Below are positions 38,062-47,638 of a stretch of 64,000 bases of DNA, piece after piece. Under the pieces are notes generated by a model. The model did not search any database, was not told the origin of the DNA, and was given only the letters and a program-made list of their open reading frames with translations. The first letter of the stretch is position 1, and each line of letters starts with the position of its first letter. Origin of the DNA: Phycisphaerae bacterium (GTDB taxonomy: Bacteria > Planctomycetota > Phycisphaerae > Sedimentisphaerales > Anaerobacaceae); the NCBI GenBank assembly GCA_017993835.1, contig JAGOLX010000033.1:1-64000 (forward strand). Direction: 5' to 3'. The position numbers and the translations under genes were made by a program.

Positions 38062-38697
38062 TCATGCGTCACGCTTTTGCCCCCGGGCCTTCACGAGCCC
38101 CTGGAAGAACACCGCCTCGACCTTCCTGAGGTCGGCGTCAGAGTCGCTTGCCTCGGGGTCTTCCACCGCGGCGAGGGTCAGCGCCTGCAGCGCCGCGGAC
38201 AGGCATTTGGCGGCCACCACCGGATCGATGCTGTTGAATTGCCCTTTACGAACGCCGGCGGCGATCACATTCGAGAGCGGCTTGATGACTTGCTCGTCGA
38301 TTTCCTTCTTCTTGGCTTCGACTCGCGTTCCGGACAGGCACCGCCCTCGACTCTCCAGAAGATACAGTCGAAGGGCGATTGCCTGCTCGCGGGCGATCCG
38401 TGCGTGGAGGCGGATGAAGCGGCTCAGTCGGCGCCGCTCGTCGCCGGGGCCGTCCAGCGCGGGAAGGACCAAGCCCAGACACTCTTCGCCTGTGGCGACG
38501 AGCAGCTCGAAGAACAGTTCCTCTTTGCTCGGGAAGAAGTTGTACAGGGTGCCCGTGGCGAACTCCGCGGCCGCCGCGATCTCCTGCATCGAGACATCGT
38601 GGAACCCCTTCTCGGAGAACAGACGCAGCGCCGCAGACAGGATCTCCTGCCGGTGCCGCTGTCGTTCCCGTTCTTTTCGTGACGGCTTCTGTGCCAA
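38062..38697 (-). CDS. TetR-family repressor of efflux operon 2
   Basis: A 211-residue TetR regulator with the same recognition region as its paralogue (DVSMQEIAAAAEFATGTLYN). The probable start is TTG 38697, downstream of a GGGAGGTTGG box; the alternative frame from ATG is not protein-like. It heads the second efflux operon. The near-identical DNA-binding helices and the shared palindrome in both promoters suggest the two regulators recognise the same operator and arose by duplication of a tetR-efflux module. Confidence 0.88.
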   Translation of the reverse strand: MAQKPSRKERERQRHRQEILSAALRLFSEKGFHDVSMQEIAAAAEFATGTLYNFFPSKEELFFELLVATGEECLGLVLPALDGPGDERRRLSRFIRLHARIAREQAIALRLYLLESRGRCLSGTRVEAKKKEIDEQVIKPLSNVIAAGVRKGQFNSIDPVVAAKCLSAALQALTLAAVEDPEASDSDADLRKVEAVFFQGLVKARGQKRDA

Positions 38698-38768
38698 CGC
38701 TGTTCCAACCTCCCGGTCGGACCCCTATTGTACCTGAATCAACACTCGCACGCTGACCGTGCGTTCAT

Positions 38769-38797
38769 ATTGTGAACGATAGTTCATGCCAATGCAA
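38769..38797 (-). promoter_or_regulatory. TetR promoter and operator 2
   Basis: On the minus strand TTGCAT and CACAAT are separated by 17 bases, and the perfect palindrome TGAACGATAGTTCA (38773-38786) sits inside, overlapping the -10 box. Confidence 0.8.
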
Positions 38798-38843
38798 GAA
38801 AATTCCGGGCGAAGAGGATGTCGAGCGTGGGAGACGACGCGCG

Positions 38844-39380
38844 CTATACGATCTGCCCGTCCTTCTGGATCGCCCAGATCGTGCGCGGACCCGCGCCGTT
38901 GTTGGAGGGGACCTCAACCTGAGCGATGGCATAACCCGATTCGCCGGCCCGCGCCCGCTTCCACGCTTCGTGGAGACAACCGAGGTAGACCGAATCCTCG
39001 CGGGCTCGCGCGATCTGTTCCTGGAGCGGCCTGGCGGCGTCGGACCCGAGATCGTCCAGCGCTCGCTGCCTGGCGGCCTCGACCTCCTCCGCGGAGGATT
39101 CCAGGCCCAGGCCCAGCCGGCCCAGGTGCTCCTGGAGGCCCTGCATGTAGGCGGTCCGCAGGTGCTCGCGAATCGCCGCTCGACCCACGTCCGCCAGCTC
39201 CTCCCATCGCAGGTCGGGCCTGTAAACCCTGCACTGGAAGAACAGGCCGACCACCGCGTCGTCCGGAAGCGATTGACGGATTACGTCCTCGGCGCGGACG
39301 CCGAACGTGCCTGCCAGAGCGGACAATCCCTTCCACCACTCTTCCGGAATGTAGAATGCGACGCGTTTGTTCTTTGCCAT
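38844..39380 (-). CDS. Hypothetical helical protein with an RHH-like N-terminus
   Basis: A 178-residue protein. The N-terminus (KRVAFYIPEEWWKGLSALAG) resembles ribbon-helix-helix DNA-binding or regulatory N-termini, and the middle is strongly helical and charged (AIREHLRTAYMQGLQEHLGR). A short C-terminal strand (RTIWAIQKDGQIV) closes it. I recognise no family. GAAGGATGC lies upstream of the start. It reads towards the efflux operon 2 promoter, with its stop about 50 bases from the operator, but no functional link is implied. Confidence 0.6.
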   Translation of the reverse strand: MAKNKRVAFYIPEEWWKGLSALAGTFGVRAEDVIRQSLPDDAVVGLFFQCRVYRPDLRWEELADVGRAAIREHLRTAYMQGLQEHLGRLGLGLESSAEEVEAARQRALDDLGSDAARPLQEQIARAREDSVYLGCLHEAWKRARAGESGYAIAQVEVPSNNGAGPRTIWAIQKDGQIV

Positions 39381-39648
39381 ATATGCATCCTTCAAGGTCT
39401 CTGAGCCGGCATGTTATAACGGCCCGCGGACGGAACGCAAGTGCGATTTGCCTCGCCAACCCATGAAAGGCCGCAAGGACGGCCGTGCATCCGACCCAAC
39501 AGCCGGGTTGCATGTCCCGCAGCGATGTGATATAACCCCCTTCAAATGCTACCTACGATTCATGGTCTGCTAGTTGCGCGTTCGATGCGCCGTCGCGGCG
39601 CAATTCGCAAGCAGTAAACGGTAAATCACAAATTCCTGAAGGGGTTTT

Positions 39649-40771
39649 ATGGAAGTCGCGGAACTCAAATCCTTGATCGTCGATCTGGAGGCCCGGGTGG
39701 AAAAAATCCGGGACTGGCTTTGACTTGGCGGGCAAGAAGAAGCAATTGGAGGAGTTGGGCAACAAGATGTCCACGCCCGGGTTCTGGGACAACCAGGAGA
39801 GGGCCCAGGCGGTGGTGGGGCAGCTCAGCGCGCTGAAGGCCGTGGTCGAGCCGGTCGAGGAACTGCAGAAGGAAGTGAAAGACGTCGTGGAGCTGTTCGA
39901 GCTGGCGGCGGACGAAAACGACGCGGATGAACTGGCCCAGCTCGAAAACGACGTGCATGCGCTGGAGCGTCGCTATCGGCAGGTGGAATTGCAGGGTCTG
40001 CTGTCGCGACCGCAGGACATGCGCAACTGCTTCTTCGGTATCCACGCGGGTGCCGGAGGCACCGAAAGCTGCGACTGGGCCAGCATGTTGCTGCGCATGT
40101 ACACGCGGTACTTCGACGCAAACAAGTTCAAATATGAGGAGTTGGAGATCACGCCGGGCGAAGAGGCGGGCATTCGCTCGATCCAGTTGCGCGTGATCGG
40201 GCCGTTCGCGTTCGGCAAACTCTCGTGCGAGTGCGGCGTGCACCGGCTTGTCCGGATCAGCCCGTTCGACGCCAACGCCCGACGGCACACGAGCTTCGTG
40301 GCCATCGACGTCCTGCCCGAGCTGCCCGAGACCGACGTGACGCTCAAGGACGCCGATCTCGACATCGTCTATTTCCGACGTTCCGCAGGGGCCGGCGGGC
40401 AGAACGTCAACAAGGTTTCCACTGCGGTCCGCGTCCGTCACATCCCGACGGGCCTCGTTGTCGAGTGCGTCAACGAGCGCAGCCAGGCGCAGAACAAGAG
40501 AATGGCCTTGATCATTCTGCAATCCAAGCTCGAACGGATCGAGCAGGAGAAACGCGACAAGGAGATGGACAAGCTCTACGGCGAGAAGGGCGAAATCGCC
40601 TGGGGCAACCAGATCCGCAGTTACGTGCTCCAGCCGTACCAGTTGGTCAAGGACCACCGCACCGATTTTCAGACCGGCAACGTCGAAGCCGTTCTCGACG
40701 GTGAGATCGAGCCCTTCATCGAGAGCTACTTGCACTACCGCGCCAAGGAGAAGACCAAGGGCAAGGGATGA
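39649..40771 (+). CDS. prfB: Peptide chain release factor 2 with programmed +1 frameshift
   Basis: RF2 terminates at UGA and UAA. The reading frame starts at ATG 39649 (AAGGGG upstream), encodes 24 residues and meets TGA at 39721. A +1 shift at CTT-TGA-C continues into the 349-residue main frame, giving about 373 residues. The stop-codon-recognising motif SPF (RISPFDANARRHTSF) identifies RF2, and the catalytic GGQ is in SAGAGGQNVNKVS. Low RF2 increases frameshifting and restores RF2 levels, the known autoregulation. The Shine-Dalgarno-like stimulator found in E. coli is not obvious here. Confidence 0.95.
39718..39724 (+). promoter_or_regulatory. RF2 programmed frameshift site
   Basis: CTTTGAC: the CTT codon slips one base forward at the in-frame TGA and translation resumes at GAC. 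Context upstream is ATCCGGGACTGG, without the AGGGGG seen in E. coli. Confidence 0.9.
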
Positions 40772-40782
40772 GGATTGAAGGA

Positions 40783-40862
40783 GGATGATCGACAATTGAT
40801 GATTGGACATGACGTCCAAGTCTTCTCTTCGATCATCCATCATCCATGATCCGTCATCAATG
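40783..40862. repeat. Family J palindromic repeat
   Basis: GGATGATCGACAATTGATGA faces TCGATCATCCATCATCCATG, forming an imperfect hairpin between prfB and pepA. A shorter relative (TTATGGATAATGGATGATGG) lies inside the MurQ-like gene at 58024-58055. Confidence 0.75.
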
Positions 40863-40872
40863 GACTCGCATC

Positions 40873-42411
40873 ATGAAGCAGATCATCAACGTGGACGTGA
40901 AGACAACCAGGACCGACCTTGCCAAGTGCAGGACGGGCATGCTCGTCATCGGTCGGTTCTCCGACGGCGATCCCGGCGAGCCGATCGCAGCGCTCGATAA
41001 GAAACTGGACGGCGCTATCGCTCGACTGGCTAAGATCGGCGATTTCACCGGCAAGGCCAAGACCCAGGCGGTAGTCTATGGCAATGGGCGGATCGGCGTC
41101 GAACGCATCCTGCTCCTCGGATTGGGCGATCGCAAGAAGGCGACGCTCGACACGCTCCGCAAAGCCGCGGCCACCGCGGCCAACCGCGCCGTCGAGATGA
41201 AGGTCAAGCACGTCTCGCTGGCGTTGCACCGCGGTTTCGCAGGCGACCTCGATGGGCAAGCCATGGGCCGGGCGATGGCCGAGGGCGTCCATTTCGGCGC
41301 CTATCGCTACGACGAGTACATCACGGCCAGCGGCAACGGCAGGCCCTCCTCGCTCTCGGTCGAGATCGTGGACTCCGACGCCGCGACGCTCAAGGCTCTC
41401 GCGTCCGGTTTGTCGGCCGGCGCGGTCGTCGGGCGGGCCCAGGCCTACGCGCGGACGCTCGCCAATCGCCCGGGCAACGTGATCGATCCGCCCGCGCTGG
41501 CGAAAGCGGCGCAGGACCTGGCTCGCGGGCTCAAGGGAGTGCGTTGTACCGTCTTCGACGAGAAGCAGCTCCGGCGAAACAAGATGGGCGGCATCCTGGC
41601 TGTCGGCGCCGGCAGTCGCAGCGCGCCGAGACTGATCGTGCTGAAGTACACCCCCCGGAAGAAGCCCGCCAGGGACCTGCCCACGATCGCGCTGGTGGGC
41701 AAGGGCATCACGTTCGATTCCGGCGGCATCAGCATCAAGCCCGCCCAGGACATGGACCAGATGAAGCTCGACAAGAGCGGAGCCATCGCGGTGCTCGCGA
41801 CGATCCGTGCGATTTCCGAGATGGAGCTGCCGGTCTCGGTGCTGGGCGTGATCCCGTCCGCAGAGAACCTGCCGAGCGGGACGAGCTTCCGCCCAGGGGA
41901 CATCGTCACGACCTACAGCGGCAAGACGGTCGAGATCCTGAACACGGACGCGGAAGGGCGGATGATCCTGTGCGATGCGATCGCGTACGCCGCGAAGCAG
42001 AAGTGCGGCGTGATCGTCGATATCGCGACGCTCACCGGTGCGTGCATGGTCGCTCTGGGGACGTACAAGGCCGGCCTGATGGGCAACGACGACGATCTGA
42101 TCTCGCGAATCGAGAAGGCCGCCAAGGACAGCGGCGAGAAGGTCTGGCACCTGCCCAGTGACGACGAATACGCCGACGAAATGAAGAGCAAGATCGCCGA
42201 TCTCAAGAACACCGGCAGCCGCTGGGGCGGCGCCTGCAGCGCCGCGGCGTTCCTTCGCCAGTTCGTCGGCGATGCGAAGTGGGCGCATCTGGACATCGCG
42301 GGCATGGACCTGTTTGCCAAGGCGACCGAGTGCGCCACGTTGGGCAGCACGGGTTTCGGTGTCCGCCTGCTGACAACCTATCTGATGAATTTGGTGAATA
42401 AGAAGCGATAA
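40873..42411 (+). CDS. pepA: Leucyl aminopeptidase (M17)
   Basis: A 512-residue cytosolic aminopeptidase that removes N-terminal residues using two metal ions. The metal and catalytic blocks are visible: [16 protein letters not shown] (Lys, Asp), [10 protein letters not shown] (Asp) and the signature [10 protein letters not shown] (Asp, Glu, Arg). The N-terminal half is the usual non-catalytic domain. An in-frame ATG nine codons upstream lies inside a family J repeat and is less likely. The stop overlaps the folE start by one base, indicating a shared transcript. Confidence 0.92.
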   Translation: MKQIINVDVKTTRTDLAKCRTGMLVIGRFSDGDPGEPIAALDKKLDGAIARLAKIGDFTGKAKTQAVVYGNGRIGVERILLLGLGDRKKATLDTLRKAAATAANRAVEMKVKHVSLALHRGFAGDLDGQAMGRAMAEGVHFGAYRYDEYITASGNGRPSSLSVEIVDSDAATLKALASGLSAGAVVGRAQAYARTLANRPGNVIDPPALAKAAQDLARGLKGVRCTVFDEKQLRRNKMGGILAVGAGSRSAPRLIVLKYTPRKKPARDLPTIALVGKGITFDSGGISIKPAQDMDQMKLDKSGAIAVLATIRAISEMELPVSVLGVIPSAENLPSGTSFRPGDIVTTYSGKTVEILNTDAEGRMILCDAIAYAAKQKCGVIVDIATLTGACMVALGTYKAGLMGNDDDLISRIEKAAKDSGEKVWHLPSDDEYADEMKSKIADLKNTGSRWGGACSAAAFLRQFVGDAKWAHLDIAGMDLFAKATECATLGSTGFGVRLLTTYLMNLVNKKR

Positions 42412-42998
42412 TGGCTCAAGAGAACAGAGCAATCGATGCCGAGCGCATCCGCAAGGCAGTGGAAGAGATCCTTCTGGCGGTCGGGGAAGACCCGGGTCGC
42501 GAGGGACTGAGAAAGACGCCGGAACGCGTCGCACGCATGTACGCCGAGCTGCTGGGCGGCACGTTCGAGGATCCGCACATCCATCTGCAGAGCGTCTTCA
42601 CGGAGAAGTACGACGAGATCGTCCTGCTTCGCGACATCCCGTTCTACAGCATCTGCGAGCACCACCTGCTGCCGTTCATCGGCAAGGCCCACGTTGCGTA
42701 TCTGCCGACGGGCCAGGTCCTGGGCGTCAGCAAGCTGGCGCGAATCGTGGACAACTTCTCGCACCGCCTGCAGGCCCAGGAGCGTCTGACCGGCCAGATC
42801 GCCGATTTCCTCATGGAGAACCTCAAGCCGCAGGGCGTCGCGGTCGTGCTCCAGGCCTCGCACGGGTGCATGACGATCCGCGGGATTCGCAAGCCCGGCT
42901 CCATGATGGTCACCTCCGCGCTGCGAGGCATCTTCAAGCGGGACGCCCGCAGTCGCAGCGAAGTGCTCAGCCTGATGCACCACGACAAGGGGCAGTGA
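42411..42998 (+). CDS. folE: GTP cyclohydrolase I
   Basis: A 195-residue enzyme that converts GTP to dihydroneopterin triphosphate, the first step of folate and other pterin pathways. The zinc site is seen in ICEHHLLPF and SHGCMTIRG, and the active-site lysine region in [17 protein letters not shown]. Length is typical. It overlaps pepA and is followed by a pterin synthase, suggesting that its product feeds that enzyme. Confidence 0.95.
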   Translation: MAQENRAIDAERIRKAVEEILLAVGEDPGREGLRKTPERVARMYAELLGGTFEDPHIHLQSVFTEKYDEIVLLRDIPFYSICEHHLLPFIGKAHVAYLPTGQVLGVSKLARIVDNFSHRLQAQERLTGQIADFLMENLKPQGVAVVLQASHGCMTIRGIRKPGSMMVTSALRGIFKRDARSRSEVLSLMHHDKGQ

Positions 42999-43106
42999 GG
43001 ATTTACGATTTATGATTTACGATTTGCGATCGGGTCTCCATGCGAGGCAACAGTTCACGCCCGGACGCACACAAATAGTAAATAGTGAATCGTAAATAAT
43101 AGATAT
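42999..43106. repeat. Family F palindrome, copy 1
   Basis: GATTTACGATTTATGATTTA faces AAATAGTGAATCGTAAATAA across a GC-rich centre. Copies at 50581-50673 and 51668-51772 are also placed between a stop and the next start on the plus strand. Confidence 0.8.
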
Positions 43107-43117
43107 CCGGGTTTCGT

Positions 43118-43939
43118 ATGGTTCGCTTGGGCAGGCTGGTTCGGTTCTCGATCAATCCGTTCCTCGCGGAGGACAGCCCGGGATTCAATTCGTACGCGTC
43201 CAAGCCCGCCGGCGAAGGGTTGACGATCTTCCTGGAGCTGGCGGTCGAGCTGGTGGGACCCGTCCAGCCGGACACGGGCCTGGTGGTCAACGTCAGCGAG
43301 ATCGACAAGATCGCCCGCCGGTTCGCGGTGCTGGTCTTCGCCGATCGGATTCGTGAGCACCTCGGTCGCGCCGAACACATGCCGCTTCGCGCGGTCCTGC
43401 ACGTCCTGCGGCTGGCCCACGACCACCTGGCCGACAAGTTCGAACAAGCACAGGTGGATCGGCTCTCGCTCAACCTGAATCCTTACAGGAAGGTCACGAT
43501 GGATACCAAGGCCCCCGGCATGATGTACTTCAGCGAGAAGTTCGAGTTCGCCGCGACGCATAAGCTCTGGAACGACGCGTTCTCCGAGCAGGAGAACTTC
43601 GCAGTGTTCGGCAAGTGCGCCAATCCGAGCGGCCATGGCCACAACTACATCGTCGAGGTCACGGTCTGCACGCCCGCCGACGGCCCGATGCTTCGGATTG
43701 GCGAATTCGAGCAGACGGTGGACTCTCGCCTGATGCAGCTCGTGGACCACAAGAACCTGAATCTCGACGTGCCCGAGTTTCGGGATCGGATCGCGACCGT
43801 GGAGAATCTGGCGGTCTTCGCCTGGGAGCGGCTGGCCGACCAGTTCCATCCCGGCCGGCTCCACTGTGTCACGGTCTGGGAGTCCGACCGAACGTACTGC
43901 ACGTACTATGGCCCGTCGGAGGCCAGCCGCACGATGTGA
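43118..43939 (+). CDS. Two-domain 6-pyruvoyl/6-carboxy-tetrahydropterin synthase
   Basis: A 273-residue protein of the PTPS/QueD fold in tandem. The second domain (residues 127-273) has the complete active site: FEFAATHKLW, GKCANPSGHGHNYIVEV with Cx5HGH as in animal PTPS, LVDHKNLNLD and TVENLAVFAW. The first domain keeps the fold pattern (GLTIFLELAVELVG, PDTGLVVNVSEIDKI) but lacks the zinc histidines and cysteine, so it is probably structural. Next to folE, a role in biopterin-like or queuosine precursor synthesis is likely; the Cx5HGH form favours pyruvoyl chemistry. Confidence 0.85.
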   Translation: MVRLGRLVRFSINPFLAEDSPGFNSYASKPAGEGLTIFLELAVELVGPVQPDTGLVVNVSEIDKIARRFAVLVFADRIREHLGRAEHMPLRAVLHVLRLAHDHLADKFEQAQVDRLSLNLNPYRKVTMDTKAPGMMYFSEKFEFAATHKLWNDAFSEQENFAVFGKCANPSGHGHNYIVEVTVCTPADGPMLRIGEFEQTVDSRLMQLVDHKNLNLDVPEFRDRIATVENLAVFAWERLADQFHPGRLHCVTVWESDRTYCTYYGPSEASRTM

Positions 43940-43968
43940 TTCTTGGCGGCGCCTTGCGCAGTGGATCA

Positions 43969-44127
43969 GGAAAAACCGAATATCGAAACTCGAAATCCGA
44001 AACAAATCCAAATAGGGAAATCCAAACGCTCGAAATGCTATCGCCGGATCAGCGGAACCGTTTCGAATTCTGGATTTCGGTCATTCGTGCTTGTTTCGGA
44101 TTTCGGGTTTCGATATTTGGATTTCAT
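43969..44127. repeat. Family E inverted repeat, copy 3
   Basis: ACCGAATATCGAAACTCGAA and CCGAAACAAATCC on the left face GTTTCGGATTTCGGGTTTCG and TTTGGATTT on the right. It abuts the start region of the RluA gene. Confidence 0.85.
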
Positions 44128-44148
44128 CTTCGTGAGGTGTGCTGACTG

Positions 44149-44796
44149 ATGTTCGACATCCTCTACGAAAACACGGACCTGGTTGTCGTGAACAAGCCGG
44201 AAGGGCTGGCGGCCATTCCCGAGCAGAACCCCCAGGAGCCGTCCCTCTTCGAGCGGCTCTGCGCCGAGCGGGGCGAAACGCTCTTCATCGTGCACCGGAT
44301 CGACAAGGACACCAGCGGCGTGATCCTCTTCGCACGCAACGCGGATGCGCACCGGCACCTGAACATGGAATTCGAGACCCGCAGGGCCCGCAAGGTGTAC
44401 CTCGCGCTGGCGCACGGCGTGATTGCGGACGACTGGGGCAAGATCGACAAGCCGCTGGCCCGCTTCGGCTCCGGCCGGGTCGGCGTCAACGCCCAGCGGG
44501 GCAAACCCTCTCTCACCGAGTACCAGGTCGTACGCCGATTCCCCGCCCGCACCCTCGTCGAGGCCTACCCCAAAACCGGCCGGCGGCACCAGATTCGCGT
44601 CCATCTCTACAGCGTCGGCCACCCCATCGTCGGCGACCGTCTCTACGGCGAGCGGACCCTCCAGCAGAGGTATCCGCGCATGATGCTCCACGCGAAGATG
44701 CTGACGATCCGTTCGCCTTCAGGCGACGAGCTGACGTTCGAAGCCCCTGTCCCCGAGTCGTTCACCGGTGTGCTCGACACAAGGACTGGTGTATAG
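44149..44796 (+). CDS. RluA-family pseudouridine synthase
   Basis: A 215-residue RNA pseudouridine synthase with the catalytic aspartate in the RluA motif HRIDKDTSGVILFARN and the C-terminal block GRRHQIRVHLYSVGHPIVGD. There is no S4 domain, so it resembles the short RluA/TruC type. It modifies uridines in rRNA or tRNA; the exact target is not readable. It follows a family E repeat and is probably transcribed alone or by read-through. Confidence 0.9.
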   Translation: MFDILYENTDLVVVNKPEGLAAIPEQNPQEPSLFERLCAERGETLFIVHRIDKDTSGVILFARNADAHRHLNMEFETRRARKVYLALAHGVIADDWGKIDKPLARFGSGRVGVNAQRGKPSLTEYQVVRRFPARTLVEAYPKTGRRHQIRVHLYSVGHPIVGDRLYGERTLQQRYPRMMLHAKMLTIRSPSGDELTFEAPVPESFTGVLDTRTGV

Positions 44797-44824
44797 CCGG
44801 AGTATTCCGTTGTGTCCTGCGAAG

Positions 44825-44934
44825 TGGATTCCCGCTTGCGTGGGAATGACAAGCCGGGAGTGAGCCAACGATTCGAGGGTGTCTTGCAAGACGCGGTACC
44901 GACCCTGTCATTCCTGCGCACGCAGGAATCCAGC
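44825..44934. repeat. Family G palindrome, copy 4
   Basis: ATTCCCGCttgcGtGGGAAT and CATTCCTGCgcacGCAGGAAT with a 50-base spacer, between convergent genes. Confidence 0.85.
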
Positions 44935-44963
44935 AACCTGGGGATGTGAAATACCCCGAGTCC

Positions 44964-46088
44964 TCACTGCCTGACCATAGCCGCGAAGGCCGGCTGGTCG
45001 AGGATCTGTCGGGCCAGAAGGGCGTAGCCCTCGCCGATGGGGTGACTGGCGTCCACGTACTGCTCGGCTGGCAGTGCCTGCGGGACAAAATGCGGGACCT
45101 TATTCTTTTCGAGCCAATCGGCGACCTGGGTCTTGATCGTGTTGTAGGTCGCGGCGTCCGCGTCGTTGAGCATGTGCTCGTTGAACGGCCCGACGAGGAC
45201 GAAGACTCGATTGCCCTGGCTGTGGAGGAGGTCCAGGGCCCGGCGGAAGAACTGCCATTGCAGCGACGTGTCCAGCTCGACCCAGGCGAGGCCCTGTTTC
45301 TTGGCGCCCTTTTCGACCCAGGTGCCGCCCGTCGGCTCGGGCGCGCCGCCCAGCGAAGGCAGGCCGCGAGTCAGCGCCGCCAGCGGGCATTGGTACGGAT
45401 GCTGGAGCGTCCAGTTCTGGACGTCCATGCTCTCGTAATACGTGGTTCGCAGATGGGTGATCCAGTTGGCGAAGGGGATCGTCCGCCGCAACGCGATTCG
45501 TGCACGCTGCGAGAACGGCGCCTTGTAGCAGGGGATCTTGACCGTGAACTGCGAGACCAGATCCGAGTGGTTGAAGCGGAATTCCTTGTCCGTCTGCAGG
45601 TCGTGCTTGACGGAGGTCATCCAGAGCGGGTTGAAGTGCAGCAGGATGGTTTTGTCGCGCAAACGCGGCGCATAGTATCGTAGCAGACCCTCCAGCGCCG
45701 CGGGGTGTGTGCCGTCCAAGCCGAGGTTGGCGAATCGCGCCTGGCCGGAGAACTCGTTGAGGTAGTGCGAAAGGGTCTCGTCCGGCGGCACGTAATGGCC
45801 CCAGACGACGGAATCGCCGATCACGAGCGATTGTGCCTTGCCGCACACGCCACGGCAGTAGCGGCTGTAGAGCCAGTAATCGCTGCCCAGTTCGTATGGC
45901 ACGCGGTAGTCGTCGCCGGGCTCGAGCTTCTCGAATTGCTGCCAGCCGGTTGGGCCAGAGCCAATCAGCGCCAGCAGGACCACAGCCACGATGAGCCAGT
46001 CCGCGCCCGACAGCCGCAGGGCGTGCGAGCAGTCGAACGGCGGGACAGCATCGCTATTTGCCGGATTCGCCTGGGTTGTTCGTGTCAT
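44964..46088 (-). CDS. SGNH/AlgJ-like acetyltransferase partner, membrane-anchored
   Basis: A 374-residue protein. An N-terminal helix (WLIVAVVLLALIGSG) anchors a periplasmic SGNH-type domain: LVIGDSVVWG supplies the serine and DASHPIGEGY the Asp-His pair. It resembles AlgJ/AlgX-type proteins that transfer acetyl groups to exopolysaccharide. The MBOAT gene immediately upstream in the operon supports this. AGGTG precedes the start. The polysaccharide is unknown. Confidence 0.75.
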   Translation of the reverse strand: MTRTTQANPANSDAVPPFDCSHALRLSGADWLIVAVVLLALIGSGPTGWQQFEKLEPGDDYRVPYELGSDYWLYSRYCRGVCGKAQSLVIGDSVVWGHYVPPDETLSHYLNEFSGQARFANLGLDGTHPAALEGLLRYYAPRLRDKTILLHFNPLWMTSVKHDLQTDKEFRFNHSDLVSQFTVKIPCYKAPFSQRARIALRRTIPFANWITHLRTTYYESMDVQNWTLQHPYQCPLAALTRGLPSLGGAPEPTGGTWVEKGAKKQGLAWVELDTSLQWQFFRRALDLLHSQGNRVFVLVGPFNEHMLNDADAATYNTIKTQVADWLEKNKVPHFVPQALPAEQYVDASHPIGEGYALLARQILDQPAFAAMVRQ

Positions 46089-46133
46089 GCGGAACACCTG
46101 TCAGAAGAACATGGAGAAAACCACCGGGAGTCC

Positions 46134-46213
46134 GTAGGGTGGGTCCTTGACCCATGCGCCTCTTCGATCCAGGTGCGTTCGACGCGTGGGTTGAGAACCC
46201 ACCCTACACGGCT
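46134..46213. repeat. Family N palindrome
   Basis: GTAGGGTGGGT on the left pairs with ACCCACCCTAC on the right, with a variable centre. It lies between the MBOAT and SGNH genes, where a hairpin in the transcript could affect the ratio of the two proteins. Confidence 0.7.
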
Positions 46214-46254
46214 TTGCCCCACGATAAGGTCCGGTGTCAGATTCACGTTATGCC

Positions 46255-47631
46255 TCAGAACTGCATATAAATGAACGGCTGGCCCTGGGCCGGCACGTTC
46301 AGAACCAGGTACGCGAGCAACAGGATCATCAGGATGATCCGCACGAGCCGAATCTCCAGGATGGCGCGGAGCCGGGATTCGAACAGGAACTCATAACACC
46401 ACACGCCCGCGATCAACAGGAGCATCAGTATCGGGCAGTTCGGATTCGCCCAGCCGGAGGTGAAGATCCTCGCGACAATCGTCCAGGCGTCGCCGATGCT
46501 GCCGGCACGGAAGAAGATCCAGGCGAATGTCACCAGCACGAAGACGAAGAGCTGCTTGACGATCGTCGGTAGCCTGCGGACATAAAACGGCGTTCGCTCC
46601 AGCTCGCGGGTCGCGAAGTTGCCGAGGGCGTGGACCGCGCCCCAGAGGACGAAGGTCCAGGCGGCGCCATGCCAGAGGCCCGACAGGACCATCGTGATGA
46701 AGAGATTCCGGTAGGTCGCGAACTTGCCCTTGCGATTGCCCCCCAGCGGGATGTAGACGTAGTCGCGGAACCACGAGGACAAGCTGATGTGCCAGCGCTT
46801 CCAGAAGTCGCCCATACTGATCGCGAGATAGGGATTGTCGAAGTTGAGCATGAGTCGGATGCCCATCATCCGTGCGATGCCGCGCGCCATGTCGGTGTAG
46901 CCGCTGAAGTCGAAGTAGATCTGCCAGGCGTACAGGAACGTCGCCAGCAGCAGGGCGGGCGACTGGAATTCCCCCGGCGCCGCGTAGACCTTGGCGACGT
47001 AGATCGCCAGGTAGTCGGCCAACGCGACCTTCTTGAAGTACCCGACGACGAAGATGGACAGGCCGTCGGTGAAATCCCGCAGAGTGACCCGGCCCTCGCC
47101 GTGCAGTTGCGGCAGGAGATGGTTGGCGCGCTCGATGGGACCCGCCAGCAGTCGCGGGAAGAATGAGACGAATGCGGCGTAGGCAAGAAAACTCTTCTCC
47201 CGCTGCGTCGTGCCGCGATAGACGTCGATGGAGTAGCCGATGGATTGCAGGAGAAAGAACGATAGGCCCGCGGGCAACAGGAAGCTCGGCGTCTGGATCG
47301 CGTACGACACGTGCAGAGACGAGAGCAGGAGGTTGACGTTCTCCGCGACGAAGCCTGCGTACTTGAAGAACCCCAGCACGGCCACGTCGTTCACGATGCT
47401 CAGAGTCAGCCAGGCGCGCTTGTGAGAGCCCTTCTCGATTCGCCCGGCGACGAGGTAGTCCACGACCGTCGCGTAGGCCAGCGGGATCAGGTACAGCGGA
47501 CTGAGCCAGGCATAGAAGACGTAGGAACTGGCGAGCAGCCAGGGCAGGCGGAGCCGGGTCCCTTTGACGAGCAGGTATCCGCCGTAGACGAGTGCGAAGA
47601 ATATGAAGAAAGGCAGGGTTTGGAAGAGCAT
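46255..47631 (-). CDS. MBOAT-family O-acyltransferase (AlgI-like)
   Basis: A 458-residue polytopic membrane acyltransferase. The MBOAT core is clear: FSGYTDMARGIARMMGIRL, DFWKRWHISLSSWFRDYVYI and the catalytic histidine in LSGLWHGAAWTFVLWG. AlgI-type proteins pass acetyl groups across the membrane to an SGNH partner, here the gene at 44964-46088. It starts eight bases after the HDAC-like stop, so the cluster is probably one transcript. Confidence 0.92.
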   Translation of the reverse strand: MLFQTLPFFIFFALVYGGYLLVKGTRLRLPWLLASSYVFYAWLSPLYLIPLAYATVVDYLVAGRIEKGSHKRAWLTLSIVNDVAVLGFFKYAGFVAENVNLLLSSLHVSYAIQTPSFLLPAGLSFFLLQSIGYSIDVYRGTTQREKSFLAYAAFVSFFPRLLAGPIERANHLLPQLHGEGRVTLRDFTDGLSIFVVGYFKKVALADYLAIYVAKVYAAPGEFQSPALLLATFLYAWQIYFDFSGYTDMARGIARMMGIRLMLNFDNPYLAISMGDFWKRWHISLSSWFRDYVYIPLGGNRKGKFATYRNLFITMVLSGLWHGAAWTFVLWGAVHALGNFATRELERTPFYVRRLPTIVKQLFVFVLVTFAWIFFRAGSIGDAWTIVARIFTSGWANPNCPILMLLLIAGVWCYEFLFESRLRAILEIRLVRIILMILLLAYLVLNVPAQGQPFIYMQF

Positions 47632-47638
47632 TCGATTG

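Noticed and set aside
40840-42534. 564-residue open frame antisense to pepA
   Set aside because: Shadow frame; pepA has all metal-binding motifs on the other strand.
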